Notes: generated from the sequence alone by a model not told the origin. Shown: positions 10,501-22,299, counted from the first letter of the stretch. The stretch is 64,000 nucleotides of DNA from Polytrichum commune (GCA_950295325.1 OX485808.1:312501-376500); one strand, 5' to 3'. A program made the numbers and translations.

Positions 10501-13500
10501 ATTGTCAGCTTTCGTATAAATGTGTGCACATTTGGATGGGAGAGTTTGTGTGTAGTCATTCAAATGTGGCTTCGCCACGCCAATGATTATAGCCAGTGAG
10601 AGAATTTGAGTGAGGTTTCCATTTGCTTATTTTGATGATTAAGTTACTTGAAGTGGAATTCAGATACCATAGGGTGTCGGTCATTCGGTTCGATGTGTGA
10701 TGATTATTTGGTGGGGTTGCTTGGCCACGTGTCGTGCCCACATTGGTCAAGACCCGTGGTTGATTCGACGTGGGAGTTTCGTTTCGGCACTCCAAGTGTT
10801 CAACCGGGCATTCCTCTGTGGTGTTAAGGAGAGGGCATGTGTATTTACACGAAGGTAAGTGGGTCTTAAATGGACGTTTTTAGCTCCGTAGGATATGAAA
10901 CGCAACACAATTAGTGTGAGATGATTAGGGGATTTTCCATTGTGTCTTCTACCATTATCTTCATATTTTTCAAAGCTCATATGAATATTATTGTTTCCAT
11001 TTCTTCTTTCTTCTAAATGATCAAGGAGCCCCCCCCCCCCCCGGTGCCCCCAAATTGTGTTGATTATTGAGCGAGAATGGTTGATAGATTATGGGCACGT
11101 AGTTCACACTCTCTTAAACACATGTACTTTTGATGTTTAGGCTTTGTTCGTAGATCCACACCTATTAACTATGCACCACTCAAATATGGGTGTCTATTTC
11201 AAATGAGTAACCGATTTAGTCAGCCCTGCTCACTTTAGTGACCAAGGTCCATGGCCGTTGCTTTCTAGATTATCCCAATGGCTGAATAAATGAGTGATGG
11301 GACCCACCTTGCTTCACAAAAGGTCATCAAAAATAAGATTGACCATGACAGACATCCAATGAGAAGTGACATGGAATCCTACATGTCATGAAATGAATGA
11401 TGTTTGATGGGCACGCAAATTTTTTGGCGCCAAGACAACCCAAATAGCTACTCTCGGCTATTTTTATTTTTATTTTTATTATAATAAACAAGAGGGCGAT
11501 CAGCCGCTTGAAACATGTCTCGTGACCAAGGCTTTCAATGTGATGTGGATTTCTCTTCGTCATAGCTCCAGACCAAGGGTCGTGGCCATGAGAAGTCCTA
11601 AATCATTTCTTCTCACACACCCCGGTCACTAGTCCAAACATGCCATGAATGACCCTTAACCCTTTAGAGTCATGTGCATGGCCTACACGCAAAATTTCTA
11701 CAAGACGTCATCACCAAGTCTTGAAATTGAAAATAGTATTCAAATGTACATGAGTTTGAGACTTTACTTTATACGTTATTTTGTGTCATGTCGAGGAGGA
11801 ATGTTTTATTATAGTCATATGTGATATTGGTGATCAATGCACCAAATATGCCCATGTTGTTTATTTGAACCCATTTTCAACTACATTAAGGTATTCACAA
11901 ACTATACCTAATGAATGACTTTATTTTAGATATATAGTCACTTTTGATATGATAAGCAAAAAAGTTGGAAATATGAAGCTCGAATACACAATTTTGTGCC
12001 AAACACATTGTAAAATTCACATGATGAGGAGATTTAAGACACATTCAATGATGCTGCACATATAAATATTCCCAGTAGGAACCATCCATCGTAACAAAAT
12101 CCTCACTTATATCAAAAGTTAATGTACAATTGTCGGTCTTTTGGACATGAGACATGGCCAAAGACAGACAAGCATGTTTGTCCAGGCATTGTTTTACTAT
12201 ACCATCAGGTGCCCTATTACTACTACATTGATTGACTGAGTGGCCCCAACCACAGACAACAAGTTCCATGTACCTAACCTTCAACTATGGGCAAAAGAAT
12301 TCATTGTAGATATATGCCCAAAAAAAAATTGTAAAAAAAACGACGTGTAGTGGCATTTAGTCTACTTTCCCCCCAGAAAAAATGATTTAAGTCATCCCTC
12401 AGTTTCAGTTGTACAAGTGTGCAATTATGTGGCAACTACAGGAAGCAAGTAAATATTTTACACATGCTTCAGGCTTCAACTTAAATCACTTTGGTCAAAT
12501 AATTTCAGAACATGGACTTTGAAAGAAGTGACTCGGACCTGGTACTCTCTCTTGATTAATACTGTAAGTTTTAGAAGCCTGGAAATTTTTTAATGAATGA
12601 GTGAGAAGTTATGGAACCTGGAAGTCTTGAATGTGCATTGTGCAAAGATACGGCCCGATACTGTCAGTGTACTCTGACATATCTTAGAAATATTAGTATA
12701 CATAGGACCCTGTAAATTTTTATATATGTCTGAGTAACTTGGAGGGGCGACTTTGTGAATGCATGCACATCACACATGTACCTATACGCTGTAAATTTTA
12801 ATGTTTTTTTGATGATGTGGCTGCTACACATTTAGTGCGTTGATAGTGCTTGGGATATTAATCTTTTTAAGTAAGTTTGCAAACCGATCCTCAACAAATA
12901 TCCTCTTCACGTGGGTAGCAAATGCAACTGTCAAAATCCGTGGAAGCAAGAAGTTAAAGTCACATGTATTCATTGATCTGGACTATTTTGCGTGTACTGC
13001 TCTGAGAATACACCAGTATTTAGCGTACTTGGAAATATTTCTGAAAGGATACTTTTCAATGGTTTCTTAGTTCACCTGACTTTGTGAGTACCTACTCGGT
13101 AGCACTGGACCTTCCACATACACTTCATGAGATGCGTGCAGTTTGAGGTTGCAGCCACGCACGAACTAGCTCAAAATTGATTGAGCCCTGCACCATCATA
13201 AAGTATGAGTTCATTGGGCCATGGCACCCAAATTTCCCAGACAATCAAATAATACCGCGCACAGTAAATGTCGGATTAATTGTTGTTCAGTATATTATGT
13301 TCCAACATATAATTCCAGACTTCCCGTATCCATAAAAGCCCAAAAAATACATGAATGATTGGCCCCCCACAATTAATTAACAGGCTCCCTTCATAAAAGG
13401 AAGATGACATGGTTGAAACACCAACATGTGACAAACCTGGAGTGTAATTTATCAGCCCTAATGAATGGCGAAAGACTCCTTTGGCACGGTGCACATAATG

Positions 13501-13700
13501 ATCTCAATCGACCCACCCATAGTCGCAAAACGCACTTGATGCACCTATCATTTCTCCCCCAGGCCGGTGTGCATGAAAATTCAGCGCGTTGCAGGCAGGT
13601 AAGTTAGTGGGCCCTGGAAACAGATCTCATGAGCATGCAGGTAGTCAGGGAGCAAGCTGGGGAGGCAAGGCAAAGCTCCCTCCCCCAGTGCAGTAAATCA
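10500..13700. other. Intergenic DNA with repeat fragments
   Basis: Contains a C14 run (11,029-11,042), a repeat N fragment (11,050-11,240) and a repeat J copy (11,690-11,960). From about 12,000 the DNA looks single-copy. A 76-codon ORF at 12,840-13,070 has no family match that I can see. No gene supported. Confidence 0.45.
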
Positions 13701-14244
13701 AGTTACTTACCCGGATACAAATGCAGCACAGCAATCTCACTACATCCAGCATGTACAACAGGTTTGGTGCGCGAGTATCTGTGATGATGGTTACCCATAT
13801 ATATATGTCGTACTAGTGGCAGCCGGCTGGTACACAAGATATGTACAGCCCCGTGGAATTTTGCGGATCTGTGACAAATTCATAGGCATTAATGATCAGT
13901 TGCGAGGGAGGGAATGTGGAGAGGCCGCGAGCCACAGAGCTACCTAAGACTTAGGGCCCCTGACTGCGAATCATGCTGCAGACAAAAACGGGGAGAAATC
14001 GAATTGAATTGAGTTGAATTCATGAATCGAATTGAATCCAAGCTACATAGCTAGCTAGCATTGGCATTGCGTGCAGGGAGGGGAAGGTGGAGCTTGCATT
14101 GGTCTCATGTAGGCCAGCATTAAAGAAAAGCTTCATAGTAGTGCAGGCCGTGCACAGCAGCAGCGGCAGGGGCAGAAGCTGGGAGGCTGAAGGAGTACAG
14201 GCACTTGAAAGTGGGGAGCCTGGAGCCCATGATTGTGGCCTCAT

Positions 14245-14376
14245 TCATGATATGATACAGCTTTGGGTGCAGGCGACATCATCCACGTCACTTCCGTTGC
14301 AGGGGGCGCAGTCGACACATTGATGAGGGAGGCCACAGCCACGCGCAGATAAGATCAGACAGAAAAGGACTCGCAT
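14245..14376 (-). CDS. Possible tiny cysteine-rich peptide ORF
   Basis: A 43-codon ORF on the same strand as the TPD1-like cluster and about 280 bp past its last exon. It begins MRVLFCLILSARG, a short hydrophobic N-terminus, followed by a Cys-dense part with motifs CGLPHQC, VDCAPC and ACTQSC (seven Cys in total), then stop. I do not recognise the Cys pattern as EPF, RALF, GASA or defensin. The hydrophobic stretch is short for a signal peptide. It may be a real secreted peptide, a terminal exon, or chance in moderately GC-rich DNA. Confidence 0.2.
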   Translation of the reverse strand: MRVLFCLILSARGCGLPHQCVDCAPCNGSDVDDVACTQSCIIS

Positions 14377-14657
14377 TCCACTGGACGCCTCATCATGAGT
14401 TGACAAGAACATCAATTCATGCCAATTTTGAAAAGGTGGAAAAAGGGTGGAAAAAGGGTGTGGGGCAAACTTGCCAAGCTGCTTCTTAATGTGGTGGAAT
14501 GTTTAAGAACTGTACACACACATGACAATCAGTTGTGCAGGGACAAAACTCTTTGCTAGGTATATGATAACCTTCCACTGATTGGACGAAGGCAAAAACG
14601 TTGGGGGATCAGCGGCTATAAGCGACTATGTAGTTAGCTAGGTGCATTATCATCATC

Positions 14658-14962
14658 TCATCGACAAAAGTTGGCGGACTTGAAGCGGAGAGGGTACATG
14701 AAAGAATTGGCATACTGGAACTGGATGACGCTGCCGTGGGGGAGAGCCCTACCCCCGTTGACAAGGCAGTCATTGTACGCGACGCGGGTGAAGGTGTTGG
14801 GGTTGGGAGGAGGGGACGAGGCAAACCAGCCACAGTACACATGGATGTCTGATGGAGCACACTCAGACATGCAGGTGTTCACTATCTGGACAGTGTATTG
14901 AGGGATGCCCACAGAGCCATCGCGGCTTTGGGTTATGCTAATGTCTTTGTTTGTGCACACAT
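14658..14962 (-). CDS. TPD1-like terminal exon, third copy (partial or alternative exon)
   Basis: An intact TPD1-like terminal exon: VCTNKDISITQSR, GIPQYTVQIVNTCMSEC, SDIHVYCGWFASS, YNDCLVNGG, FQYANSFMYPLRFKSANFC, then Arg and stop. It opens at a TATTGCAG acceptor (14,963-14,970) in phase 1, exactly like the other two copies. It is most like the second copy, so the pair looks like a recent duplication. Only about 275 bp separate its acceptor from the second copy's stop codon, and no clear exon 1 or 2 is there. A faint YTRIIGF in the upstream reading frame may be a decayed exon 2. Most likely it is an alternative last exon of the cluster, or a 5'-truncated copy. A read-through ORF from 15,182 also exists but contains the likely intron. 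Confidence 0.65.
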
Positions 14963-15234
14963 CTGCAATATCAACCACAAAAAATGTACACTCAATTATT
15001 CCGGTGTCAGAGCATGTCGACGACCCTCCTCTCAGATATTCTTCCCACACTGACGACGACAGCAGCAGCAGCTCCAGAAAAGGGAAACCAATAATTCGGG
15101 TGTACAGTACCCTCGACTTTGGAGCACGAGAAACAAGATCATGGAGAAGAAAGAAGAAAAAATCAAAGGAGTGCGCTTGCACTAGCTGGGACTCGGAGGA
15201 GATCAGGAATTAGTGGGACACAAATGGAACTTGC

Positions 15235-15240
15235 TTTATT
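15235..15240 (-). terminator. AATAAA polyadenylation signal overlapping the stop codon
   Basis: On the minus strand the second TPD1-like copy ends TGCTAATAAAGC, so its TAA stop overlaps a canonical AATAAA. Use of this signal would give almost no 3' UTR unless cleavage lies well downstream, inside the next copy's upstream DNA. Confidence 0.45.
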
Positions 15241-15772
15241 AGCAGAACTTAGCGGATTTGAATCGTAACGGGTACATGAAAGAGTTTGCATACTCAAAGC
15301 GAACAATCTCTCCATGCCTAAGCGGTCTACCTCCATTAACAAGGCAATCATTGAAGCCAATGCGCCTAAAGGTATTGGGATTGACCAGCGTAGCTGAAGC
15401 AAACCAGCCACAGAGCACGTGGATGTCTGATGGGGCACAATCAGACATACAAGTGTTGGCTATTTGGACAATGTACTGTGGAATGCCAGAGGAGGTATCT
15501 CGGCCCTGGAATATGCTAATGTCTTTGTTTGTACACAAATCTGCAGATAACACACAAGAAGTATTATTCATTTGCCCGCTGATGAGCATAGGTCAAGGGC
15601 CGTGCTACCTACAATACACATGATCCGACTCTTTCACTTTAGGCAGGAATTTCAGGAGGAAGGGTGGGCCACTTACTAGCTGCTAGGAATCGACGACTTG
15701 TGTATCGAATCCTTTGTACCATCTGATCTGGGCTTAGCATGTTTGCAGGTGAATTAGACCTCCTCTCCCACC
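15239..15772 (-). CDS. TPD1-like gene, second copy, first exon not found
   Basis: Two exons of a second TPD1-like gene: 15,772-15,677 (GWERRSNS to RYTSRRFLAA) and 15,540-15,239 (LCTNKDISIFQG through SDCAPSDIHVLCGWFAS, NDCLVNGG and FEYANSFMYPL to the stop). Acceptors are ATGCAG at 15,773 and CTGCAG at 15,541; the donor is CTA|GTAAGT at 15,676. Both junctions are phase 1, as in the complete gene. The first exon matches the end of exon 2 there (YTNRRFL against YTSRRFL). I find no convincing signal-peptide exon in the 400 bp up to the neighbouring gene. Two weak options exist: reading straight through from an ATG at 15,977, or a 16-codon exon near 16,064. It may therefore use the upstream gene's first exon, or be incomplete. 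The terminal exon is intact and looks constrained. Confidence 0.75.
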
Positions 15773-16182
15773 CTGCATTCGAGCAACTAAGCAGTGTAAA
15801 GACAAAAGCTGACTGAACGCAGACATTAACTATGAATATATGCCTACACCTAGTGGATAATCTAAAGAACTCACTAACCCTTGACTGCCCTAGGGTGGGA
15901 TCGAAGGACAATACACCAAGCCCAAGGGAAACTTTCGTCGATGATGCTTTCAACGAAGTAAGGCCATAATCCTGCAATTTACCGTGTTCCCTCGTCCAGA
16001 ATTTCGTTTAAGGTACCACGCCCATCCAGGCAAACTGCTGCAAGGGAATTAGGAAATCCGACCATGTGGCTCAAAATTGGCAACCAATTGGATCAAGGTA
16101 AGGTTACATTCAAGAAAAGGCCTCAAATGGCAAAGGCACAGATCGGTAAGAACATGCTCAAGCTTTGGAAGAATGAACAGGC

Positions 16183-16188
16183 TTTATT
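16183..16188 (-). terminator. AATAAA polyadenylation signal of the complete TPD1-like gene
   Basis: Canonical AATAAA on the minus strand, about 13 nt past the stop codon at 16,201. It is in the right place to end the complete TPD1-like transcript before the second copy, though skipping it would allow a longer transcript through the cluster. Confidence 0.45.
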
Positions 16189-16200
16189 TATGAATATCAG

Positions 16201-17894
16201 TCATGGCCATTTACAAGTGACAGCGGTTTCAACTCTCAGTTGATACGAAAAGGAATTGGCATACTGGAATGTGATGCTATCTCCATAAGGAATGGGATTG
16301 CCATCATTGACAAGACAGTCATTGAATTTTAGCCTTCTGAACACCTTGGGGTTGACAAGTTTGGCCGATGCGAACCAGCCACAGGCCACATGCACATTGG
16401 ATATCGGACACCCTACTGTGCACAGGTTGAAGATCTGAACACTAAAAGTTGGTATACCGTTCGGCAGCGGGCTTCCCGGCCCTTGAAATATGCTTATGTC
16501 AAACTTTGTACACATTTCTGCAATCAACCGGCCAATGTTTACATATAAATCCTTCTACCCATTACAATTGATCACCGTTTCCATTAGATGTTCATGCACC
16601 AATTCCGTCTTATACCTGCGGAGAATGAACTGAACCAACAAACCACTAGGAAATGAGTAAGGAGCTTACCGCCATCTAAAAATCTACGGTTCGTATACTT
16701 GACGGCTCTTCTTCTGGCAGTCGGATGTGGGATCTCATGGGAGTTGTTAAAAATGCTGCTCAGCGGCCTTGTTTTGTTGTACCCCTCTTCCATGATGTTG
16801 ATCACTCCTAAACCTGAAAATTTGGTTGCCATTAAATCGCTTCCGTCAGTACTTCAGACGCAGGTTGCGGGATGAATTACTGTATTGCTGCAACTGTGAA
16901 GCAGATACATATCCAAAAAAATTGACTGGCAAAAGAACATAACAGTACAATTCGTGTACGAGTTTAAATTTAGAGAAAACGAAAAGGCCACTACCGCAAG
17001 CCATTTCCGACTTTCTTTTTGCACTGTTCTTTAACCCGAAACTGGAATTCAATTGTTGGAGACACTTCGTTCGGAATACACAGACGTTCCAATAAACTGA
17101 CCAGCACAATCGTCGTAGCACATGTCGGTTCCAGGACAAGCGTTTCGTCCACATGAATGCGTTGGCCAAGAAATAACAAATTATTAAATGGCCCACAGTA
17201 CAACGAAAATGGAAACAGGAGTACAAGCCCGGGTCTCCTGGTTCAGAAGGTAACGGATGTGAATCCAGTCAGGGGAGTATATATGTTTCTTGAAGTTATG
17301 TCACCCCACTAATAAGGCTGCGTATGTCTGAACCTTCCAGATGGAAGCTATAACCTCTTTCCGAATCACTTCTCTGCATGAACTAACTAGTCGGGGTGTA
17401 TACATTGGTCTTATAGGCGCCACTGAAAGTCTGAACGTTATAGAGCCTACATGGTTCCTATTGCCAAAGGGGTGGCAAGAAGCCCGATAGTTTCAGAGGA
17501 ACAGTAGATTTGCCCCGTCTACTGGAAAAACTTGTACTACAAGTGCGACTTAATTTTGTGTGTAGAATGCTCGAAGAATGAGACTCTCAGCCCACATGAG
17601 AACCTATAGGTCCGATGAGGATACATACTCATTATATGGAACTGAGTCAGCCCTGGATCAAACCTACATTACAATTTTTCTTAATGATTCTACAGAAAGA
17701 AATTCAAGGAGATGATGATTCAGAGATGACAAAGAGAAATAAAGATCAAATAGAGGAACGAGACAGCACTGACCTGTTGTAGAGTCGTCGCAGACGAAAA
17801 GGGGCAAGATGAAGAGAAGAAGACAAAAGATAGAGAGAACTATCATCCGTGGCTGTACAGGGAGGCTGATGACAAGGATCATGGCACCACTCAT
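16201..17894 (-). CDS. TDL1: TPD1-like secreted cysteine-rich protein, complete three-exon gene
   Basis: Small secreted protein of the TPD1 (TAPETUM DETERMINANT 1) family. In Arabidopsis TPD1 is the ligand of the LRR receptor kinase EMS1/EXS. I join exons 17,894-17,774, 16,813-16,670 and 16,517-16,201, both introns in phase 1, giving 193 aa (Arabidopsis TPD1 is about 176). Exon 1 starts MSGAMILVISL and carries a hydrophobic signal peptide ending near LPLFVCDDS. Exon 2 is a variable linker ending KYTNRRFLDG. Exon 3 is the conserved domain: MCTKFDISIFQG, then GIPTFSVQIFNLC, HVACGWFAS, NPKVFRRLKFNDCLVNDG and FQYANSFSY, with the family cysteines in place. An in-frame ATG 33 codons upstream is possible, but the chosen start puts the hydrophobic stretch at the N-terminus. 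An AATAAA lies just past the stop. The family is certain; its role outside anthers is inferred. Confidence 0.9.
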
Positions 17895-18263
17895 TGCCGC
17901 CACTCGTAGGAGAAGAAATTCAGGAACCAAACCGCATTGAAGCTGGAAGACTGAAAATTGTCGATGATCGAAACAGGAGAATGAAGGAGGCACTGCTTGC
18001 TTAATTACTTTCTCACTGTGCCTTTGTCATGCCACCAGCTGCAAGATGATAAACCTCGACACCGTCCCCCATAGTCACTGATACCACTGATCTTTGCAAC
18101 TCCAGGTTCGTCATGAACACGGTATCTGCTTACAATGCAATGCACTTCCTTGCATAGAAGTCAAGAGAGATTATTGTATTCCGTTGAGCATTTCTTCGTA
18201 GTTGTCGATGCTTGATATTGGACACGAGCTACTACTGCTACGTAAACGTTCACTAATACAGAA

Positions 18264-18325
18264 AGAGAGCCAGAGAGAGAGAGAGAGTGAGAGAGAGAGA
18301 GAGACTCTACTAGAAGTATAATACC
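18264..18325 (-). promoter_or_regulatory. Candidate core promoter and pyrimidine patch of the TPD1-like gene
   Basis: On the minus strand a TATTATA-like stretch near 18,316-18,324 is followed by a CT-rich run (CTCTCT repeats, 18,264-18,305), about 370 bp before the start codon at 17,894. Pyrimidine patches near transcription starts are common in plant core promoters. The position fits; the assignment is inference. Confidence 0.35.
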
Positions 18326-18399
18326 GCCGGCCGGCTCACTAGCTAGCTCTGCTATACGTATCTCTCAGGGTAACACGACTTTCAAAACCCGACCAGCAA

Positions 18400-20060
18400 T
18401 GCTATTTGAAACTGAAGAGGTAAGTACAGCAGCAAGTCACAAGGGTTTCCAGACTCCGAGGGTGCAGCAAACCCTAAATGCAGCAGCAATAAGTCTTCAT
18501 TCACATTGACAGTAGGTCAGCAGCATTCAAGAACTGCAGTGCTTCCTTCTGACTGCCAAGACAGAAGCTATCGGGAAATGAAAGCGGGCAGATTCTTTGA
18601 CAGCAACGGAAGAAGTACTTATAATGCAGTGTGCATCCACCTTGCCAGTAAAACGTCGTCAAGGTTGAAGACGACAGAAAGGAAAAGACTTAAGATGGGT
18701 AACGAAGGCAGCAACGCCTGTATCCGTACAGTAGCCTGGGAAGACTCGTAGAATAAACAAGATGATGTTCCAATGACTAATAACTCCTCACGTGAACAGG
18801 CTCATGCACTCTCGCATGTAACTGGAGGAAAAATACTACTATCAAACCCCTTGGCAGACAAGGGAAACATAGGCGGAAAAGTCCTAGCGAGAAGAACCCC
18901 CACATCAAATCCAATCCTCGAGATCACGACACGTATTAACCTTCCGAAGATGTTCTCCTAAGACGAACCGGAGGAGGTAGTGATCAAAATGCCAGGAAAA
19001 AAAGAAGGCCCTCCCAATTCTCCCTCGAGCATTTCACCAAGACGAGCACGGAATCATCAAACTCCAGGAACTTCGTGGCGTCTCCTCAAACGTCAAGGCA
19101 GTTGCCAAGAGATTATTATAAGTCCTCCCACAAAAGGGAGACCAAAAAAAAAACCACACCACAACCACTAGCTGGTCCGTCTCCAGGTCCAGTGACTCTC
19201 CTTCGCGTAATAAACGAAACGTAAACCCTCTTTTCTCTCTCTCTCTCCCTTGAACCTGCGATGATGAATACACAAACTCCGCGGCTCCGAAACCAGCTTA
19301 ATATAATCAACCGACCCCACGCTGGCAGCAGGCAAGAAGAAGAAATCCCGTGCCACTAAATTTCAAATTCTCATCAACCAACGTGCCAATAGGTCTTCCA
19401 ATCCGCTTCAAACCTTCCCGAGGCGCCGAGAATCCACACGGTAATGCTCCACTACGCGGCGCGGCCTACCATGCATATGACAAATGAGAAACTCGCCCTC
19501 CAGACTTATAATACTCCGCACCACTACTGCTGCATGCATCTAAATTGCACCACAACTTGCTCGAATTCAGGCCACACTCTGCAAGAAATGTCTGTAAAGA
19601 TGCGCACGGAGGATCTTAACGCCTGTACACCGCCCTGCGCGCACGAATGGAATTCCCGAACGGCGAAATGCGAAGGAGAAGGGACGCAGTGGGAGGGGGC
19701 TCTTGGAATGTGGAGAAAGGGAAGGCGAAGCGGAAGACAGAAGGGGGAAAGGCGGAGGGGGCGAAATCGCGGGCCGGGTGGAGTGGCGTGGGGGGTGGCG
19801 TGGTAGTAATTATGAGGGCTAGCCCGGCCCGGCCCGTCGGGCCGTATTACTCCTCGCCCCCTAGCTACGTATTTACTGCGCAGGCATGAGTAGACGGCAG
19901 CCCCCCCGTCCTTTCCCGAGGCCCCGGTAATTCTTTAACTCCCTACTGGGCCCCCTTGTTTTCTACCTTTTACCCCTACTCTCTGCCACGTCAGGCCGCC
20001 CGGGCGCCAGCGATTTACTGCGTCGCCTTATTTACTGCCCTGTCCCCGGTGGCCGCCCGT
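18400..20060. promoter_or_regulatory. GC- and CpG-richer segment with no recognised product
   Basis: Stands out from the AT-rich flanks, most clearly at 19,380-20,060 with CGCGGCGCGG and other CpG-dense stretches. No dispersed repeat was seen. The ORFs here are short, overlap on both strands and lack motifs. It may be the distal promoter or upstream leader of the TPD1-like cluster, or a divergent promoter. (CT)n near 19,230-19,250. Confidence 0.3.
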
Positions 20061-21770
20061 GATTTTGTCCCTTGTATGTTAACTCATATTCCTCGCCGCT
20101 TTGGCTGGTTTTTGTGTTTTTTTATTTTATTTATTTACCCTCCGGGCCTCGAAAGTTACTGCGGTTTTTAACCACCACCTGCCTGATTTGGTCGCAAGCA
20201 AGCATTGAAGGGGTAGGGGGGGGGGGGAGTTTTTTAGGCTGCCCGCTCTGCTGCCCCTCCAAATTAAAATGGAAATTTTTAATAAGGGTAGTTAGTTTAT
20301 ATGGACGATTATATGTATGAGGTTTCACATCGAGATGCCTACACTAGGTCTCAAAGTGTCGCATCCGATACTTTTCAACGTGATACTACTTGTCAATTTT
20401 AAGTAACCCTTTATTCACACTATGACATTTAGCGTAGAACATGGGGATGCTCGAGATGATAGTTTTGCAGTCTAGTATGCAAAGGGATGAAATTATTGGG
20501 GGTGTTCAGCATACCAGTGGCAACTGTCATGTGTTTAAATTTCAGTTTAGTATGTTAGAGGAAAGATATTCTTGAGCATACTAATGTCAAGTATTGTTTG
20601 TGTACACTTTAGTCAACTTGTAGAGCATTCTGTAACATACGCATACATCTCATAACATTATTGAACATACTCAGGGCAAGATGTTGGTAAGCGCACTTGA
20701 ATGCCAAGTGTCACGAGGTGACACTAACGATGAAGTTGTCGGTCATTAGTGTCACCTAGCATACGCCGCAAAACAGGGCAAGTGACACTAAACACCATAA
20801 GTGGTGTAGTGATTTATTATCGTGGTCCATATAACTCATCACCGACCCACATTATCTATCTTGCAATCAATGGTTGGAAACTAGCTAGAGGGGATGTCAG
20901 AGGGCACTTGGTGCTACATAAAAAGTCACAAAGACTTAATTGTTTATGGTATGTAGTGTCACTTACTATTTGGAATTGTGCAATGCTATAACTTTTTATG
21001 GTTGACATAAGTTTTAACCAAGTAAAGATGTTAATATTCTATAATGTCCAAACAACCAATTTGATCTTTGTTAGAAAAAAATGAGATTTGTAGTAAATAA
21101 CATGGCGTAGTTTCAAATAGCAAGTTGACACAAAATATCATAAATGGCGTAGTCTCATTAGAACGGCCATCGACACACCATTCTAAAGCCACACTAAATC
21201 CGATGTTTACTGTAGTAGTAATTAGATGTAGTCAAACTTAATGTCAAAGTTTTTGAACTAGCCACGAAGAACTATTCATGTCTAGTGAAAACATTGAAAA
21301 TTATCAATCCATTTTTGAAGTTGGTTTGACACCGGAATTATCTTCGAGGTCCTAGAGTAGTCCAAAGAGATCCACATGACCACAAAACTAATGGAGTATG
21401 GTGGTTTTTAGTCCACATAAATGAAAGTTATGCTTGTATGTGACAAATTTTCATCAACTTTCAAACGTGACCATGTAACCCATCCATGATGGATATAAGA
21501 GGTCTAATAATAAAGACATGTATTTTTGGTTGTTTTGTGGTCAAACTAGGGCTCCCCCACTAGAGCACGGCATAACATCATTCAACCCTTGCAAGAAGTT
21601 ATATGAACCCATGAATATATGAGGTCTTGTGCCTTCATGATTCTATCAAGATGCTTGGATCCACCAATTTTGAGTTGAATCTCATAACTCCTAGATGGGA
21701 ATAACAAGGCAATTGTGTAGGATGAACCACCTATCGATAGAAGAAATTCCTACAATCAATAGTGAATTGA
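20060..21770. other. Intergenic DNA with MITE debris
   Basis: G12 run at 20,216-20,227. A partial CTACACTA-family copy at 20,949-21,080 has GTGTCACTTACTATTTGGAA and AATGTCCAAACAACCAATTT, with further AGTGTCAC fragments on both sides. No gene supported. Confidence 0.5.
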
Positions 21771-21899
21771 CACTAGTAGGGAAGGTGGGTCTACATGACA
21801 CGCCAATTTAACACAAAGTGTTCATAATTGGTTGGTGTCAATCTGGACATTTTGTGTTAGATTGGCGTGTCATGTAAGACCCGTCTTTCCACCTAGTGT
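21770..21899 (+). repeat. 130-bp fold-back with arms of about 52 bp
   Basis: The left arm begins ACACTAGTAGGGAAGG and contains ACATGACACGCCAATTTAAC and ACAAAGTGTTC. The right arm is its complement with few mismatches (GTTAGATTGGCGTGTCATGT, ending CCACCTAGTGT). The loop is about 20 nt. A transcript would form a long, nearly perfect hairpin. Most likely a small MITE and possible small-RNA source. Confidence 0.85.
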
Positions 21900-21939
21900 G
21901 ATGCAGTGTCCAAGAGATTAAATCCCCTACTAACATTTA

Positions 21940-22290
21940 GGGGTTATTTACGTCATGGACCATGAAGTTGTCCCATGTCAAAGGGTGTTTTTCCATGGTC
22001 CGCTTTCTAAAAATGCATTTCAAAAGCCTGTGGGCCCTGACCATGTGTAAACTGAACAAGGACCAAGAAATGTGACCATGCACCAAGAAGTGAATATGTT
22101 GTTTTTTTTTAAATATACATGTCCGAAAAGAGCAGTTTGGGGAATTTTCCTCATGTTTGACCTTCTCCCCTTCTTCTTCGCTTCTTCCCTTGTAACTATG
22201 GAAACCTCTTTTGCTTCTCCCACTCCATTGGACCATGACAATGGATAATGTAGGGTTGACAATAGGCCTTCTGGGGACCCCAAGTCCCAT
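21940..22290 (+). repeat. Partial copy of the 35.6-kb TIR element
   Basis: Begins TTAGGGGTTATTTACGTCAT then GGACCATGAAGTTGTCCC, matching the ends of the element at 35,568-36,142. CATGGTC and AAAATGCA blocks also match. No matching right end was found, so it is truncated or diverged. Confidence 0.6.
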
Positions 22291-22299
22291 GATCACTCT

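Noticed and set aside
16846-17226. 126-codon minus-strand ORF
   Set aside because: Lies wholly in intron 1 of the TPD1-like gene, with no family features and no good splice joins.
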